Under the pieces are notes generated by a model. That model saw only the letters and a program-made list of their open reading frames with translations, did no database searches and was not told the DNA's origin. From Rickettsiales bacterium (GTDB lineage: Bacteria; Pseudomonadota; Alphaproteobacteria; Rickettsiales; CANDYO01): 48,424 nt of DNA. The stretch is taken from positions 1 to 48,424 of the forward strand of contig JAOARE010000028.1 of the NCBI GenBank assembly GCA_025210695.1, read 5' to 3'. This document shows positions 35,495 to 44,355 of this stretch, piece after piece. Position 1 is the first letter of the stretch. Every line of letters starts with the position of its first letter. The translations under genes and the position numbers were made by a program.

Positions 35495-36394
35495 TTATTC
35501 TGATTCCAAATATTTATTGATTATACCTTCAACTTGATACTGTTTCTTAATAGTAGCATAATCCAAAGCTGTCATTCCCATATTATCTATTAGATATGGA
35601 TTTGCGCCCATAGATAATAACAACTTTACAGAGTCTGGATTCCCTAAAGCAGCAGCATAATGCAAAGCTGTTCTTCCCTGATTATTAGCAACGTCTACTA
35701 ATGCTTTTCTAGCCAATAATACACGAGCTGCATTTATTGCATTGTTCTGAATGGCATGAATTAATAAAGTATCTCCATTCTCATTTTGTCTATTAAGGAA
35801 ATTATGATTCGTTAGAAACCCACGTAAAGCATCTTGGTTATCTTTCTCAACAACCATAAAAGCCATCTGAAAATATTCAGATTTTAGATAAACTGGAGGC
35901 AAAGATTTATTATTTGCTGTATTATTAACACCATATAATTGCATAGGAGGAGTATGAACATTATAATTCAATTCTAATAATTCATTGACTAATTTCTCCT
36001 GCTCTTGCTTTTGTTTCTCTAATCTAATTATTGATTCTTTTGTAGGATCCTTATTAAGTTCTGGCATCCAATCTTCATAATTACTAGTGGGAATTTCAGA
36101 AGCAGAAGCGCTGCTTGGAACGTTAAGTCCCATCGGAGTAGGGTTTCTTCGAGAACCATATGTAGCTTCTCTTTTTGCTCTAATAGCATCTAAATCTTTA
36201 GGTATGGATGAATTTATTTTGCTATTTTTGGTATCCTTAGCAAAACTAGCCGCATCTTTCTTGGGACTAGACTTTGAAAAATCATATTTATTAGCATTAT
36301 TAACAGCATTAGACCTTCTAGAGCTAGAAGCTTCAGCTAAATTACAACTTAAAAATATTATTAATATAAGAAAAATACTTCTCTTATTACCCAT
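35495..36394 (-). CDS. Exported small ankyrin-repeat protein
   Basis: A 299-residue protein with an N-terminal signal peptide (MGNKRSIFLILIIFLSC..., cleavage after AEA near residue 22), a long Ser/Lys/Asn-rich low-complexity segment to about residue 110, a Gln/Glu-rich short helix near 130, and three ankyrin repeats at about 200-297 (GDTLLIHAIQNNAINAARVL; GRTALHYAAALGNPDSVKLL; GMTALDYATIKK). It should act in the periplasm or outer face. It lies between the PopZ-like gene (2 bp away) and virD4 (3 bp away), so translation is probably coupled and a role in the secretion apparatus is a fair guess. Confidence 0.8.
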   Translation of the reverse strand: MGNKRSIFLILIIFLSCNLAEASSSRRSNAVNNANKYDFSKSSPKKDAASFAKDTKNSKINSSIPKDLDAIRAKREATYGSRRNPTPMGLNVPSSASASEIPTSNYEDWMPELNKDPTKESIIRLEKQKQEQEKLVNELLELNYNVHTPPMQLYGVNNTANNKSLPPVYLKSEYFQMAFMVVEKDNQDALRGFLTNHNFLNRQNENGDTLLIHAIQNNAINAARVLLARKALVDVANNQGRTALHYAAALGNPDSVKLLLSMGANPYLIDNMGMTALDYATIKKQYQVEGIINKYLESE

Positions 36395-36396
36395 TT

Positions 36397-36735
36397 TTAT
36401 TTATCTTGTTTTTTAAGTTCTCTTTTTACAATGCTAGTGATAGTTTGATCTAACCAATCTTTTAAAAACGGCTTTATAGATTCAGCTATTGCTTGTTCAA
36501 GACCAATATTGCTATTATTACCTATTGGAGTTAACAATTGGTTAATGGGATGGGAATTTTTTAATGTTTTTTTATTATCATCAATATCTTGATAATCTTC
36601 ATCTTGATCGTCAAAAAGATCATCTTCCGTTAGCTCAAGTATTTCATTATCAAGATCAGAGCTCTTGCGTGAAGATTTAATCATATCTTTCACTGATTTT
36701 AATGTATTCTCTATTGACTCTTCATCTTCTATCAT
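36397..36735 (-). CDS. PopZ/DUF2497 family protein
   Basis: PopZ of Caulobacter forms a polar matrix that anchors chromosome origins and other proteins. This 112-residue product has the family layout: a short N-terminal helix (SIENTLKSVKDMIKS), a very acidic unstructured middle (about residues 30-55, Asp/Glu rich) and the conserved C-terminal helices (LEQAIAESIKPFLKDWLDQT, then ITSIVKRELKK). Location downstream of tolC is the standard alphaproteobacterial context, where valS often follows; here an exported ankyrin gene and virD4 follow instead. Only the C-terminal motif is strongly conserved, so the functional inference is modest. Confidence 0.8.
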   Translation of the reverse strand: MIEDEESIENTLKSVKDMIKSSRKSSDLDNEILELTEDDLFDDQDEDYQDIDDNKKTLKNSHPINQLLTPIGNNSNIGLEQAIAESIKPFLKDWLDQTITSIVKRELKKQDK

Positions 36736-36789
36736 AAAACATTTATCTAAAAAACTTAAGAAATTCTTCCCCCCTAGAGGAGAGACGTA

Positions 36790-38160
36790 CTAAATTCCAA
36801 CTAACTTAAACTTGATTTTATCATAATTCTTGGAAGGATTATAGATTTTTGTTGGTAATGATAAATCCTTAGCATTTAATTTACCCATAAAACTAGCCAT
36901 CTTATAATAACTTAATGCTGCATCCGTAGTTACTTGAGCTAATTTAATCTTATATTGAAATAATTTTTCTTGCGCATCTAGTAAATTAGATAGAGTTTCA
37001 ACTCCTTCATCATATTCTTGCTGCTTAGCCGCAAGTGCTATTTCCGCTGCTTTAACAGCTTCTTTTCCAGATTTTACACTACCTTGAGAACCAACGTAAT
37101 CATTCCAAGACTGTGTTGCCCCTTGCGTTACAGAAGCTTTAGTATTTCTAAGTAAATATTTATATTGAGCAGCCTGAGCTTCACTACTTCTTATGCCAGA
37201 ATATTCAACACCCTGCTGATAAATTGGAACAGTAACGCTAACATACACAGCCTTAGAATTAGTATAAGGTTGGGAAGTATCAACGCCTCTCGTATCTTGC
37301 CAATTCTTTCCTATACTACCACCAACATCAACACTAGGTAAAAGAGTAGCCGCACTGGATATAACACTAATATCAGATATTTTCTTTTGTAACATAATAT
37401 TAATCAACTGAGGATTAGCTTCCAGAGATTTTTGTAATAACTCCATTTGATCTTTAGGCGCAACACTCAAATTATCACTTAATTCTATATTTTCAGGTTC
37501 TAACCCAATAACTTGGATATAACTTGCTAAGGCAGAACTATAATAACCCGATGCTATAGTAAGATTAGTTTCTGCATCTGCTCTACGAGAGATTGCATCT
37601 GCTAAATCTGCTTTCTTAGCAATTCCAACTTCAACTTTGTCTTTGATAGCCTGATATTTCTTCTCATAAGCTTGATAATTTTCTTTAGTAATAGACAATA
37701 CTTCTTGAGTCCTAATAACTTCTAAATAGGCATTGATAGCCTTAAGTAAAATTTCTTGCTCTTTTGCTAGCAACTCTGTACGCCCTGCCTCAATATAATA
37801 TTTTGCCATCTTAATAGCCATAATATCCTGGCCACCTTTAAAAACATTTTGTTCCAAGTTAAATGAAGAATCTTTAACTTTGCTATCTCTCCAGTCCTCT
37901 AATTTAACTCGCTTCCCCGTGAAAGTTGTGGTAGCCGTATCTTGCTTCTCTTGAGTCTTACGGGCTCTATAATACACTTTAGGTAAGAAACCCGAAATTG
38001 CCTTAAACATTTTTTCATCAGTGACCTTTAATTTTTCTCTTTCAGAAATCAACTCTGGATTATTTTGATAAGTATGAGCCAAAGCTTCAGATAAAGTAGT
38101 AGCAAAAGATGAGTTAGACAACAAACAAGATAAAGCAATTGCGGCATTAAGTTTCTTCAT
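36790..38160 (-). CDS. tolC: TolC family outer-membrane efflux/secretion channel
   Basis: Trimeric outer-membrane channel for type I secretion and drug efflux. It has a signal peptide (cleavage near ATT, residue 21), two structural repeats of long coiled-coil helices with the family start TLSEALAHTYQNNPELISER, the ISRRADAETNLTIA tunnel helix, and the second-repeat sequence YQQGVEYSGIRSSEAQAAQY and EGVETLSNLLDAQEKLFQ. Length 456 is typical of the short alphaproteobacterial form. It is the first gene of a minus-strand run with the PopZ-like gene 54 bp downstream. The partner inner-membrane pump is not in the window. Confidence 0.93.
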   Translation of the reverse strand: MKKLNAAIALSCLLSNSSFATTLSEALAHTYQNNPELISEREKLKVTDEKMFKAISGFLPKVYYRARKTQEKQDTATTTFTGKRVKLEDWRDSKVKDSSFNLEQNVFKGGQDIMAIKMAKYYIEAGRTELLAKEQEILLKAINAYLEVIRTQEVLSITKENYQAYEKKYQAIKDKVEVGIAKKADLADAISRRADAETNLTIASGYYSSALASYIQVIGLEPENIELSDNLSVAPKDQMELLQKSLEANPQLINIMLQKKISDISVISSAATLLPSVDVGGSIGKNWQDTRGVDTSQPYTNSKAVYVSVTVPIYQQGVEYSGIRSSEAQAAQYKYLLRNTKASVTQGATQSWNDYVGSQGSVKSGKEAVKAAEIALAAKQQEYDEGVETLSNLLDAQEKLFQYKIKLAQVTTDAALSYYKMASFMGKLNAKDLSLPTKIYNPSKNYDKIKFKLVGI

Positions 38161-38323
38161 AAAATTTTCACTATTATTAATTTAAAGGTTTATGTATAAT
38201 TATCATATTGCTATAACTAAATTGATTTAGCAATATAAAAAGCTTGCTATTTAATACGCATAGGTTTATATAATTACTTCTACTTTAAAAATCAACTGTT
38301 TGATTGAATTTTAAAGATTTTAA

Positions 38324-38398
38324 GGCCGGGTAGCAAAGTGGTAATGCCGCGGACTGCAAATCCGCTATTCGTCGGTTAGATTCCGACCCCGGCCTCCA
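38324..38398 (+). tRNA. tRNA-Cys (anticodon GCA)
   Basis: Cloverleaf with acceptor GGCCGGG paired with CCCGGCC, D arm around AGCAAAGTGGTAATGC, anticodon stem GCGGA/TCCGC with loop CTGCAAA (anticodon GCA), and T arm CGGTTAGATTCCG in which GTTAGATTC replaces the usual GTTCGATTC. The discriminator is T, the known identity base for cysteine, and CCA is encoded at 38396-38398. It is flanked by minus-strand tolC and hpf and reads in the opposite direction. Confidence 0.96.
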
Positions 38399-38420
38399 AA
38401 TAATTTAAAAACCAAAAAGA

Positions 38421-38999
38421 CTATTTATCTCCTGGATCTACCCAAGAAATATTTCCATCAACTCTGTGATATACAACATTTAAACGATCGTTTAGTTTAT
38501 TAATAAAAAGCAATGCCGGCAAATGCCCTAAGTCCATTTTCATTATTGCTTCACTCACAGTGAGTTTTTCAATATTGGTGATTTTTTCAGCAATAGTAAC
38601 TGGCTCTTGAGGTTGATTATCTTCTTGATTAACCTCAGCCTGAGGAACGTTTAAAACATATTTCACCCCAGATATAACTTCCTCTAGATTTTCTTTTCCT
38701 TTCTTAGCATGATCTTTTATTTTACCTTTGTATTTTCTTAGCTGCTTCTCCATTTTAACAAGAGCACTATCAAATGCAGCATATGCATCATCAGACTCAC
38801 TTGCAGCCTTAACCAAACCAATATTGGCATCGTGAATAACAAGATCCACATGATATAAATAGTTATTCTTTGAAAAAGTTACTTTAGATTGAGTAACATC
38901 ATTTAAATGTTTTTTTACTCCACTGGTAATTCTTTCGTTAACATACTCCTGTAAAGCCGCACCAACTTCCATATGTTTACCAGAAACTGTTGTTACCAT
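38421..38999 (-). CDS. hpf: Long-form ribosome hibernation promoting factor
   Basis: Binds the small subunit and dimerises idle 70S ribosomes. The N-terminal domain (about residues 1-105) has the family start VSGKHMEVGAALQEYV and a basic face (MEKQLRKYKGKIKDHAKK); a linker leads to the C-terminal dimerisation domain with VSEAIMKMDLGHLPALLFIN and NVVYHRVDGNISWVDP. Length 192 marks the long form that makes 100S particles without a separate RMF. It lies 42 bp after lptB on the same strand; in most alphaproteobacteria rpoN sits between the two and is missing here. Confidence 0.96.
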   Translation of the reverse strand: MVTTVSGKHMEVGAALQEYVNERITSGVKKHLNDVTQSKVTFSKNNYLYHVDLVIHDANIGLVKAASESDDAYAAFDSALVKMEKQLRKYKGKIKDHAKKGKENLEEVISGVKYVLNVPQAEVNQEDNQPQEPVTIAEKITNIEKLTVSEAIMKMDLGHLPALLFINKLNDRLNVVYHRVDGNISWVDPGDK

Positions 39000-39041
39000 A
39001 TTTTATACTCCTATGATTAATTATTGCCTAAAAACTTTTAT

Positions 39042-39761
39042 TTACTTAATATTAAATACATCTCCTAAGTATACTCTTCTAACTACCTCATGACTAATAA
39101 TTTCTTCCTTATCGCCTTCAATTAATACTTCACCATCGTAAATAATATAAGTACGATCCACTATATCTAGCATTTCTCTCACATTATGATCTGTGATTAA
39201 CACCCCTATATTTTTATCTTTTAAATGATAAATTAGATTTTTAATATCTGCGATTGCAATTGGGTCAATACCAGCTAATGGTTCATCTAACAAAATATAT
39301 TCAGGGTTAACGGCCAATGCTCTAGCTATTTCTAACCTTCTTCTCTCTCCTCCAGATAAATTAATTGACAGAATATTTTTTAAATGAGTAATAGAAAATT
39401 CAGCAAGCAGTTCCTCTAATCGTTTTTCTCTCTCCGATTCAATAGGCTCTACAGCCTCTAAAACCGCTTCGATATTTTCTCCAACTGTTAAACCACGAAA
39501 CACTGATGATTCTTGAGGAAGATAACCCACTCCTAACTGAGCCCGGCGATACATGGGCAAGTTTGTAATCTCAACACCATTTAATGATATCTGACCATAA
39601 TCTGGTTTAATCAACCCACTTATCATATAGAAACAGGTAGTTTTTCCAGCTCCATTAGGACCAAGCAACCCAACTACCTCTCCCTTAGATAAACTTAAAT
39701 TTACCTTGCGTACTACTGAACGCTTACCATATCTTTTACCAATTTTCTGGACTTCTAACAT
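39042..39761 (-). CDS. lptB: LPS export ABC transporter ATPase LptB
   Basis: ATPase that powers lipopolysaccharide extraction by LptFGC. Walker A is GPNGAGKT (residues 34-41), the Q-loop is in [19 protein letters not shown], the signature is [15 protein letters not shown] and Walker B is [15 protein letters not shown], followed by the H-loop in [11 protein letters not shown]. Length 239 is normal. The [12 protein letters not shown] motif separates LptB from amino-acid transporter ATPases (LivF/LivG). With lptM in the window, it indicates a working LPS export route. lptC and lptA, often just upstream, are not here. Confidence 0.97.
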   Translation of the reverse strand: MLEVQKIGKRYGKRSVVRKVNLSLSKGEVVGLLGPNGAGKTTCFYMISGLIKPDYGQISLNGVEITNLPMYRRAQLGVGYLPQESSVFRGLTVGENIEAVLEAVEPIESEREKRLEELLAEFSITHLKNILSINLSGGERRRLEIARALAVNPEYILLDEPLAGIDPIAIADIKNLIYHLKDKNIGVLITDHNVREMLDIVDRTYIIYDGEVLIEGDKEEIISHEVVRRVYLGDVFNIK

Positions 39762-39920
39762 TTTCTAAAATATTTAAATATTTGAGCAGCACATATAATA
39801 GTAAAGATACTAGATATTGGCTATAGAAATTTTAAATTTAATAATTATTTCTAGATTTACTAAGCCTATATAATTTGTTATAACTATTACACCCTACTAA
39901 AAATATATAAGGATGGTGAT

Positions 39921-40460
39921 ATGCACAATGATACCTGGCATGGAACTACTATTTTATCCGTTAGAAAAAATGGTAAAGCAGCGATCGGAGCAGATGGACA
40001 AGTCTCCTTAGGACCAACAATCATTAAGTCTTCTGCAAAAAAACTTAGAACAATGGCCCAAGGAAAAATTCTGGCTGGTTTTGCAGGAGCAACCGCAGAT
40101 GCTTTTACTTTATTTGAACGTTTAGAAGAAAAATTAGAAAAACACCCAGGTCAATTAACCCGAGCAGCTGTTGAACTTGCAAAAGATTGGCGTACTGATA
40201 AGTATCTTCGCAAATTAGAAGCTATGATGGTCATTCTTGATAAGGATGTTACTTTAATTATTACAGGCAATGGTGATGTATTGGAGCCAGAAGATGGAAT
40301 AGCTGCAATTGGATCAGGTGGAAATTACGCTCTTTCTGCAGCTCGTGCATTAATCGATGTTAAAGACTTGTCTGCAGAAGAAATCATCAAAAAATCAATG
40401 AAAATAGCCGCTAATATTTGTGTCTACACTAACAGCAATTTAACTATGGAAGTAATTTAA
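39921..40460 (+). CDS. hslV: ATP-dependent protease subunit HslV
   Basis: Threonine protease of the HslUV (ClpYQ) machine, related to proteasome beta subunits. The catalytic threonine is exposed by removal of the first eight residues (MHNDTWHG before [11 protein letters not shown]). The conserved Lys of the active site lies in SSAKKLRTM and the motif GADGQVSLG is present. Length 179 is normal. GGATGGTGAT precedes the ATG. hslU follows after 5 bp, the usual operon. I see no clear heat-shock promoter upstream. Confidence 0.98.
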   Translation: MHNDTWHGTTILSVRKNGKAAIGADGQVSLGPTIIKSSAKKLRTMAQGKILAGFAGATADAFTLFERLEEKLEKHPGQLTRAAVELAKDWRTDKYLRKLEAMMVILDKDVTLIITGNGDVLEPEDGIAAIGSGGNYALSAARALIDVKDLSAEEIIKKSMKIAANICVYTNSNLTMEVI

Positions 40461-40465
40461 TTATA

Positions 40466-41785
40466 ATGGAAAACACAGAACACCTAACACCAAAACAAAT
40501 TGTAACTGAACTTGACCGCTATATTGTTGGACAAGATGAAGCTAAAAAAGCTGTGGCTATTGCTCTACGCAATCGCTGGAGACGTAAACAAGTAAATGCC
40601 CCCTTAAAAAACGAGATAGTTCCTAAAAATATTCTTATGGTTGGGCCAACAGGAGTTGGTAAAACTGAAATTGCAAGACGCTTAGCCAATCTTGCAAATT
40701 CTCCATTTATTAAAGTTGAAGCAACTAAATTTACTGAAGTGGGATATGTTGGAAGAGATGTAGAGTCAATAATTCGTGATTTACTAGACGTTGCTATTGT
40801 TATGGTACGCAAAGATATGCATCAACAAGTTAATCAAGAGGCGACTGTTAATGCCACAAATCGCATTTTAAATACCTTAGTTGGCCAAACAGCAAGCGAA
40901 GAAACCAGAAGTAAATTTGAACGGCTATTCAAAGAAAGAAAATTAGATGATCGTGAAATAGATATTGAAGTACAAGAAGCTCCCTCATCTCCATTTAATG
41001 GCATGGATATCCCTGGAATGCCTGGCGGTCAAATGGGAGTACTAAACTTAAGCGATATGCTTGGAAAAGCAATGGGCGGACCTAAAATGAAAATTCGTAA
41101 AATGAATATTCGTACTGCTTATGATGTAATTATAAATGAAGAAAGCGACAAACTAATCGATGAAGACAGCATCATTAAAACATCAATAGAAATGGTAGAA
41201 AATGATGGAATAGTATTCTTAGACGAAGTAGACAAAATTGCCACTAGACAAGGAAATAAAGCCGAAGTTAGCCGCGAAGGGGTGCAGCGTGATTTATTGC
41301 CCTTAATTGAAGGAACAAGCGTTACAACAAAACATGGAATAGTTAAAACTAACCATATTTTATTTATAGCATCAGGAGCATTCCATATTGCTAAACCCTC
41401 AGATTTATTACCCGAATTACAGGGAAGATTACCAATTAGAGTAGAACTAAACCCATTAAGCAAAGATGATATGGTACGCATTCTTGTGGAACCAGAGGCC
41501 AGCTTAATCAAACAATATGTAGCTCTAATGGAAACAGAAAATTGTAAATTAGTATTCGAAGAATGTGCTATTAATAAACTTGCAGATCTTGCAACTGAGA
41601 TTAATAGAGATGTTGAAAATATTGGTGCAAGAAGACTGCATACTATCTTAGAAAAACTTCTTGAAGACATTAGCTTTAATGCTCCAGAAAAAGCGAATCA
41701 AAAAATATCTATAGATAGTAATTATGTAGATAAAACATTAGAAGGACTAATTATAAATAGAGATCTAAGTAATTTTATTTTGTGA
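40466..41785 (+). CDS. hslU: ATP-dependent protease ATPase subunit HslU
   Basis: AAA+ unfoldase partner of HslV. It opens [20 protein letters not shown] with the [10 protein letters not shown] motif. Walker A is GPTGVGKT (residues 60-67), the pore-loop motif [10 protein letters not shown] is present, the inserted I domain spans about 110-240 with a Met/Gly-rich stretch, Walker B is [10 protein letters not shown], and the sensor and C-terminal [19 protein letters not shown] complete the protein. Length 439 is normal. It follows hslV by 5 bp and ends at a hairpin shared with the next convergent gene. Confidence 0.98.
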   Translation: MENTEHLTPKQIVTELDRYIVGQDEAKKAVAIALRNRWRRKQVNAPLKNEIVPKNILMVGPTGVGKTEIARRLANLANSPFIKVEATKFTEVGYVGRDVESIIRDLLDVAIVMVRKDMHQQVNQEATVNATNRILNTLVGQTASEETRSKFERLFKERKLDDREIDIEVQEAPSSPFNGMDIPGMPGGQMGVLNLSDMLGKAMGGPKMKIRKMNIRTAYDVIINEESDKLIDEDSIIKTSIEMVENDGIVFLDEVDKIATRQGNKAEVSREGVQRDLLPLIEGTSVTTKHGIVKTNHILFIASGAFHIAKPSDLLPELQGRLPIRVELNPLSKDDMVRILVEPEASLIKQYVALMETENCKLVFEECAINKLADLATEINRDVENIGARRLHTILEKLLEDISFNAPEKANQKISIDSNYVDKTLEGLIINRDLSNFIL

Positions 41786-41786
41786 T

Positions 41787-41827
41787 TTAGGCTAGTAGTA
41801 ATAAAAACATTATAACTACTAGACTAA
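41787..41827. terminator. Hairpin between convergent hslU and orphan gene
   Basis: Inverted repeat TTAGgCTAGTAGT / ACTACTAGaCTAA (one mismatch) with a 15-base loop, centred between the two convergent stops. There is no T tract on the plus side, so it is a possible bidirectional end signal rather than a textbook terminator. Confidence 0.4.
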
Positions 41828-41833
41828 AAAAGC

Positions 41834-42466
41834 TTAAACGCTTGTATGATTAGATTGATAATAATATAGATCTTCAATAACAGAACCACTGAAGGCACTC
41901 AGAGCCAAGAACCCAAATATATCCGCTCCTGACCACTGATCTGGCAATGCAAGTATTGCATCTACACCTTCTTTAGCACAATCAGTTGCTATTTCTTCAA
42001 TTTTTATTGCACTTGATGAATGTATAAAACTATAGCTAACTTGATCCGAAACTCTCGACATCTTAAAAAATTCTTGAAAAGTCAATCTGCTTACAACTTC
42101 ATTTATAGAACTAGTTAATAGATTTACAGCCTCCTGTTGATAAACTACATCTTGTGAAGATTTTAAAATATTTTTTTTAAATTCCTTACTAAAGTAATCC
42201 GTTAATGTTAAAACTTCTTCTTGATTAGGGGATAATTTAGAAGCTAGATCATACACATTTTCAATATAAGTATAACAATCTCCTGCATCTGCTACTTTCC
42301 CTGTAGTTAATTTTATACCAACTGTTTGCATAGAACGATCTACCACAGCCATTGCACTAGAAACACTTATTTTAAATGATTTTGGCTCTATGTTATGAAC
42401 ATATTTATAACCTGCAAAACTAACTGCTGCAATTGCACTGACCATATATAAAGGATTATTAAACAT
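41834..42466 (-). CDS. Hypothetical protein with N-terminal membrane anchor
   Basis: No family recognised. The 210-residue product starts with a hydrophobic segment (about residues 5-22, PLYMVSAIAAVSFAGYKYV) that is likely a membrane anchor or uncleaved signal, followed by a helical, moderately acidic domain with no motif I know, and a second mildly hydrophobic stretch near residues 185-200 (WSGADIFGFLALSAFSGSVI). Coding status is supported by length and codon pattern. It lies alone between convergent hslU and the divergent nrdB. Probably lineage-specific. Confidence 0.65.
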   Translation of the reverse strand: MFNNPLYMVSAIAAVSFAGYKYVHNIEPKSFKISVSSAMAVVDRSMQTVGIKLTTGKVADAGDCYTYIENVYDLASKLSPNQEEVLTLTDYFSKEFKKNILKSSQDVVYQQEAVNLLTSSINEVVSRLTFQEFFKMSRVSDQVSYSFIHSSSAIKIEEIATDCAKEGVDAILALPDQWSGADIFGFLALSAFSGSVIEDLYYYQSNHTSV

Positions 42467-42620
42467 ATAAACGTCTATTTATTAAATTATTAAGAGATAT
42501 AAAGGTTTATATACTAAAACAATAGAATGTCAATAAATTTTCATAAAAGCAGACTAGGAAAGATTAAATATATAATTTACAAAAACATCAACACCTACCC
42601 CTCTTCAACCAAAAGAACAA

Positions 42621-42636
42621 ACACCATATATAGTGC
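42621..42636. promoter_or_regulatory. NrdR box 1 upstream of nrdB
   Basis: ACACCATATATAGTGC matches the NrdR-box consensus acaCwAtATaTwGtgt at 14 of 16 places, including the central ATATAT-type core and the C...G ends. NrdR is the zinc/ATP-cone repressor of ribonucleotide reductase genes. Confidence 0.7.
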
Positions 42637-42652
42637 ATCGCAACAAAAAAAT

Positions 42653-42668
42653 ACACAATATATATCAT
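42653..42668. promoter_or_regulatory. NrdR box 2 upstream of nrdB
   Basis: ACACAATATATATCAT matches the left half and centre of the same consensus, with a degenerate right end. It starts exactly 32 bp after box 1, about three helical turns, which is the tandem spacing seen at known NrdR-controlled promoters, and ends 5 bp before the -35 element. Confidence 0.6.
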
Positions 42669-42673
42669 TTTTA

Positions 42674-42702
42674 TGGACATTTCTCTATCTAGCACCTATA
42701 CT
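42674..42702 (+). promoter_or_regulatory. Sigma-70 type promoter of nrdB
   Basis: TGGACA, a 17-base spacer, then TATACT, placing the transcript start about 30 bases before the ATG at 42738. Two NrdR boxes lie immediately upstream. Confidence 0.6.
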
Positions 42703-42737
42703 TAATTTATACCATTTTTTAAACCGAAGGAAAAACT

Positions 42738-43715
42738 ATGTCATTACTAGATGCAAAACCAATATATAAACCATTTGATTATCCGTGGGCATATGAGGCC
42801 TGGCATATTCAACAAAAAATTCACTGGTTACCAGAAGAAGTTCCATTATCTGATGATGTGAAAGACTGGAAACATAACTTAACTCCAGGAGAAAAGCACT
42901 TATTAACTCAAATTTTCCGTTTCTTTACTCAAGCAGATATTGAAGTAAATAATTGCTATATGAAAAATTATTCTAAAGTATTCCAGCCTACTGAAGTACA
43001 AATGATGCTTGCTGCCTTCTCTAATATTGAAACAGTACATATTGCTGCATATTCATATTTACTTGATACTATAGGAATGCCAGAAACAGAGTATCAGGCA
43101 TTCTTAAAATACAAAGAAATGAAGGATAAATATGATTATATGCATCGCTTCAATGTAGACTCAAAAGAAGGAATCGCTGTGACTTTAGCGGTGTTTGGTG
43201 CTTTTACTGAAGGTCTGCAGTTATTTTCATCATTTGCCATTCTATTAAATTTCCAAAGATTTAATAAAATGAAAGGAATGGGACAAATTGTTTCCTGGGC
43301 CGTTAGAGATGAAACTCTACATTCCAATTCAATAATTCGTTTTTTTAAAACCTTCATTCAAGAAAACCCTGAGGTTTGGAATGAAGAAATGCGCAGCACA
43401 TTATATGAAGCTTGTGCCACTATTGTCCATTTTGAAGATGCATTCATTGATCTTGCCTTTGAAGTAGGAGATATTGAAGGCTTAACGGCTAGAGAAGTTA
43501 AAAAATATATCCGTTATATTGCTGATCGTCGCTTAATGCAACTGGGCTTAAAAGAAATATACATGGTTGAAGATAATCCTTTAACATGGTTAGATGAAAT
43601 TCTCAATGGCGTAGAGCATGCTAACTTCTTTGAAAACAGAGTAACTGAATATACTAAAGCAGCCACCACTGGATCTTGGGATGAAGCATTCGAGGGAATG
43701 GACACATCAGAATAA
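42738..43715 (+). CDS. nrdB: Class I ribonucleotide reductase beta subunit
   Basis: Carries the metal-radical cofactor needed for reduction of ribonucleotides to deoxyribonucleotides by NrdA. All six metal ligands are visible: Asp67 (QADIEV), Glu98 and His101 (NIETVHIAAY), Glu158 (AFTEGLQ), Glu192 and His195 (RDETLHSN). Tyr105, four residues after His101, is at the position of the E. coli radical tyrosine, so this is a tyrosyl-radical enzyme rather than the chlamydial type with Phe. Length 325 fits the short alphaproteobacterial/rickettsial form. GAAGGA precedes the ATG. nrdA is not adjacent. Confidence 0.97.
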   Translation: MSLLDAKPIYKPFDYPWAYEAWHIQQKIHWLPEEVPLSDDVKDWKHNLTPGEKHLLTQIFRFFTQADIEVNNCYMKNYSKVFQPTEVQMMLAAFSNIETVHIAAYSYLLDTIGMPETEYQAFLKYKEMKDKYDYMHRFNVDSKEGIAVTLAVFGAFTEGLQLFSSFAILLNFQRFNKMKGMGQIVSWAVRDETLHSNSIIRFFKTFIQENPEVWNEEMRSTLYEACATIVHFEDAFIDLAFEVGDIEGLTAREVKKYIRYIADRRLMQLGLKEIYMVEDNPLTWLDEILNGVEHANFFENRVTEYTKAATTGSWDEAFEGMDTSE

Positions 43716-43734
43716 AATTACTTCCTATAATAAA

Positions 43735-43776
43735 GTTCAATAGATTATTATCCTATATAATTTAAATCTATTGAAC
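43735..43776. terminator. Perfect 12-bp inverted repeat after nrdB
   Basis: GTTCAATAGATT paired with AATCTATTGAAC across an 18-base loop, 20 bases after the nrdB stop. No T tract follows, so it may act as a transcript-stabilising or weak termination hairpin. Confidence 0.45.
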
Positions 43777-44355
43777 CTCCCTCAGTTATTAACTATCATC
43801 ATAGTAACAATTACGTTGCTTTGAGGGTGACACTCCTAATATTTCATATAAAAACTAGACCAGGCAAAGTTATGCGCAGAATATTACATAAAATTTCTGC
43901 TGGGGAAGTGGATAATTTTGGTGATCTATATACTATAAATAACACCGAATCAGTAGATATTATAATTCAGGGAAGAAAATAATATTAATAAACTATGTAG
44001 AAGATATAATATATCAGAATAGCTTAGTAACCACATATTTTGCTAGACTATCACACGTAATTGTTGTATAGATTAACAATGCTAAAATTTATTATGCATA
44101 AGTATTTACTATATAATTAGTAGGAAACCTAATTAATGTTACTGATTCAAAGAATTTTTTCTAGTTCTAAAGCTATATCTTACCTTAAGATATTACTACT
44201 GCTAATTGCAGATTGGTTATCACATATGAACCATAAATCCCAACAAATAAATTTAGCAAATATTACACAAACAATTATTCAAAGCTTGCACCCTTCTATG
44301 TGCATAATGATGAGCTTAAACAAATTTCAAGAGAGATTGAAGGAGATTTTAATAG
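43777..44355 (+). other. Long leader region of rne
   Basis: About 580 bases before RNase E. It holds inverted motifs CCCTCA near 43779 and TGAGGG near 43823, a hairpin TTGCAC/GTGCAT near 44286-44304, and a 36-codon reading frame at 43872 that starts [13 protein letters not shown] with no clear ribosome site. A 93-codon frame at 44136 runs into rne in another phase. None of these is a convincing gene. E. coli rne has a long autoregulatory 5' leader, so a regulatory role is possible. Confidence 0.4.

Noticed and set aside
41119..41670. 183-codon minus-strand frame
   Set aside because: Antisense shadow of hslU.
42527..42769. 80-codon frame upstream of nrdB
   Set aside because: Runs across the NrdR boxes, promoter and the nrdB start in another phase; not compatible with those signals.
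43872..43982. 36-codon frame starting [13 protein letters not shown]
   Set aside because: No clear ribosome site and no recognisable family; may be a chance frame or a relic.
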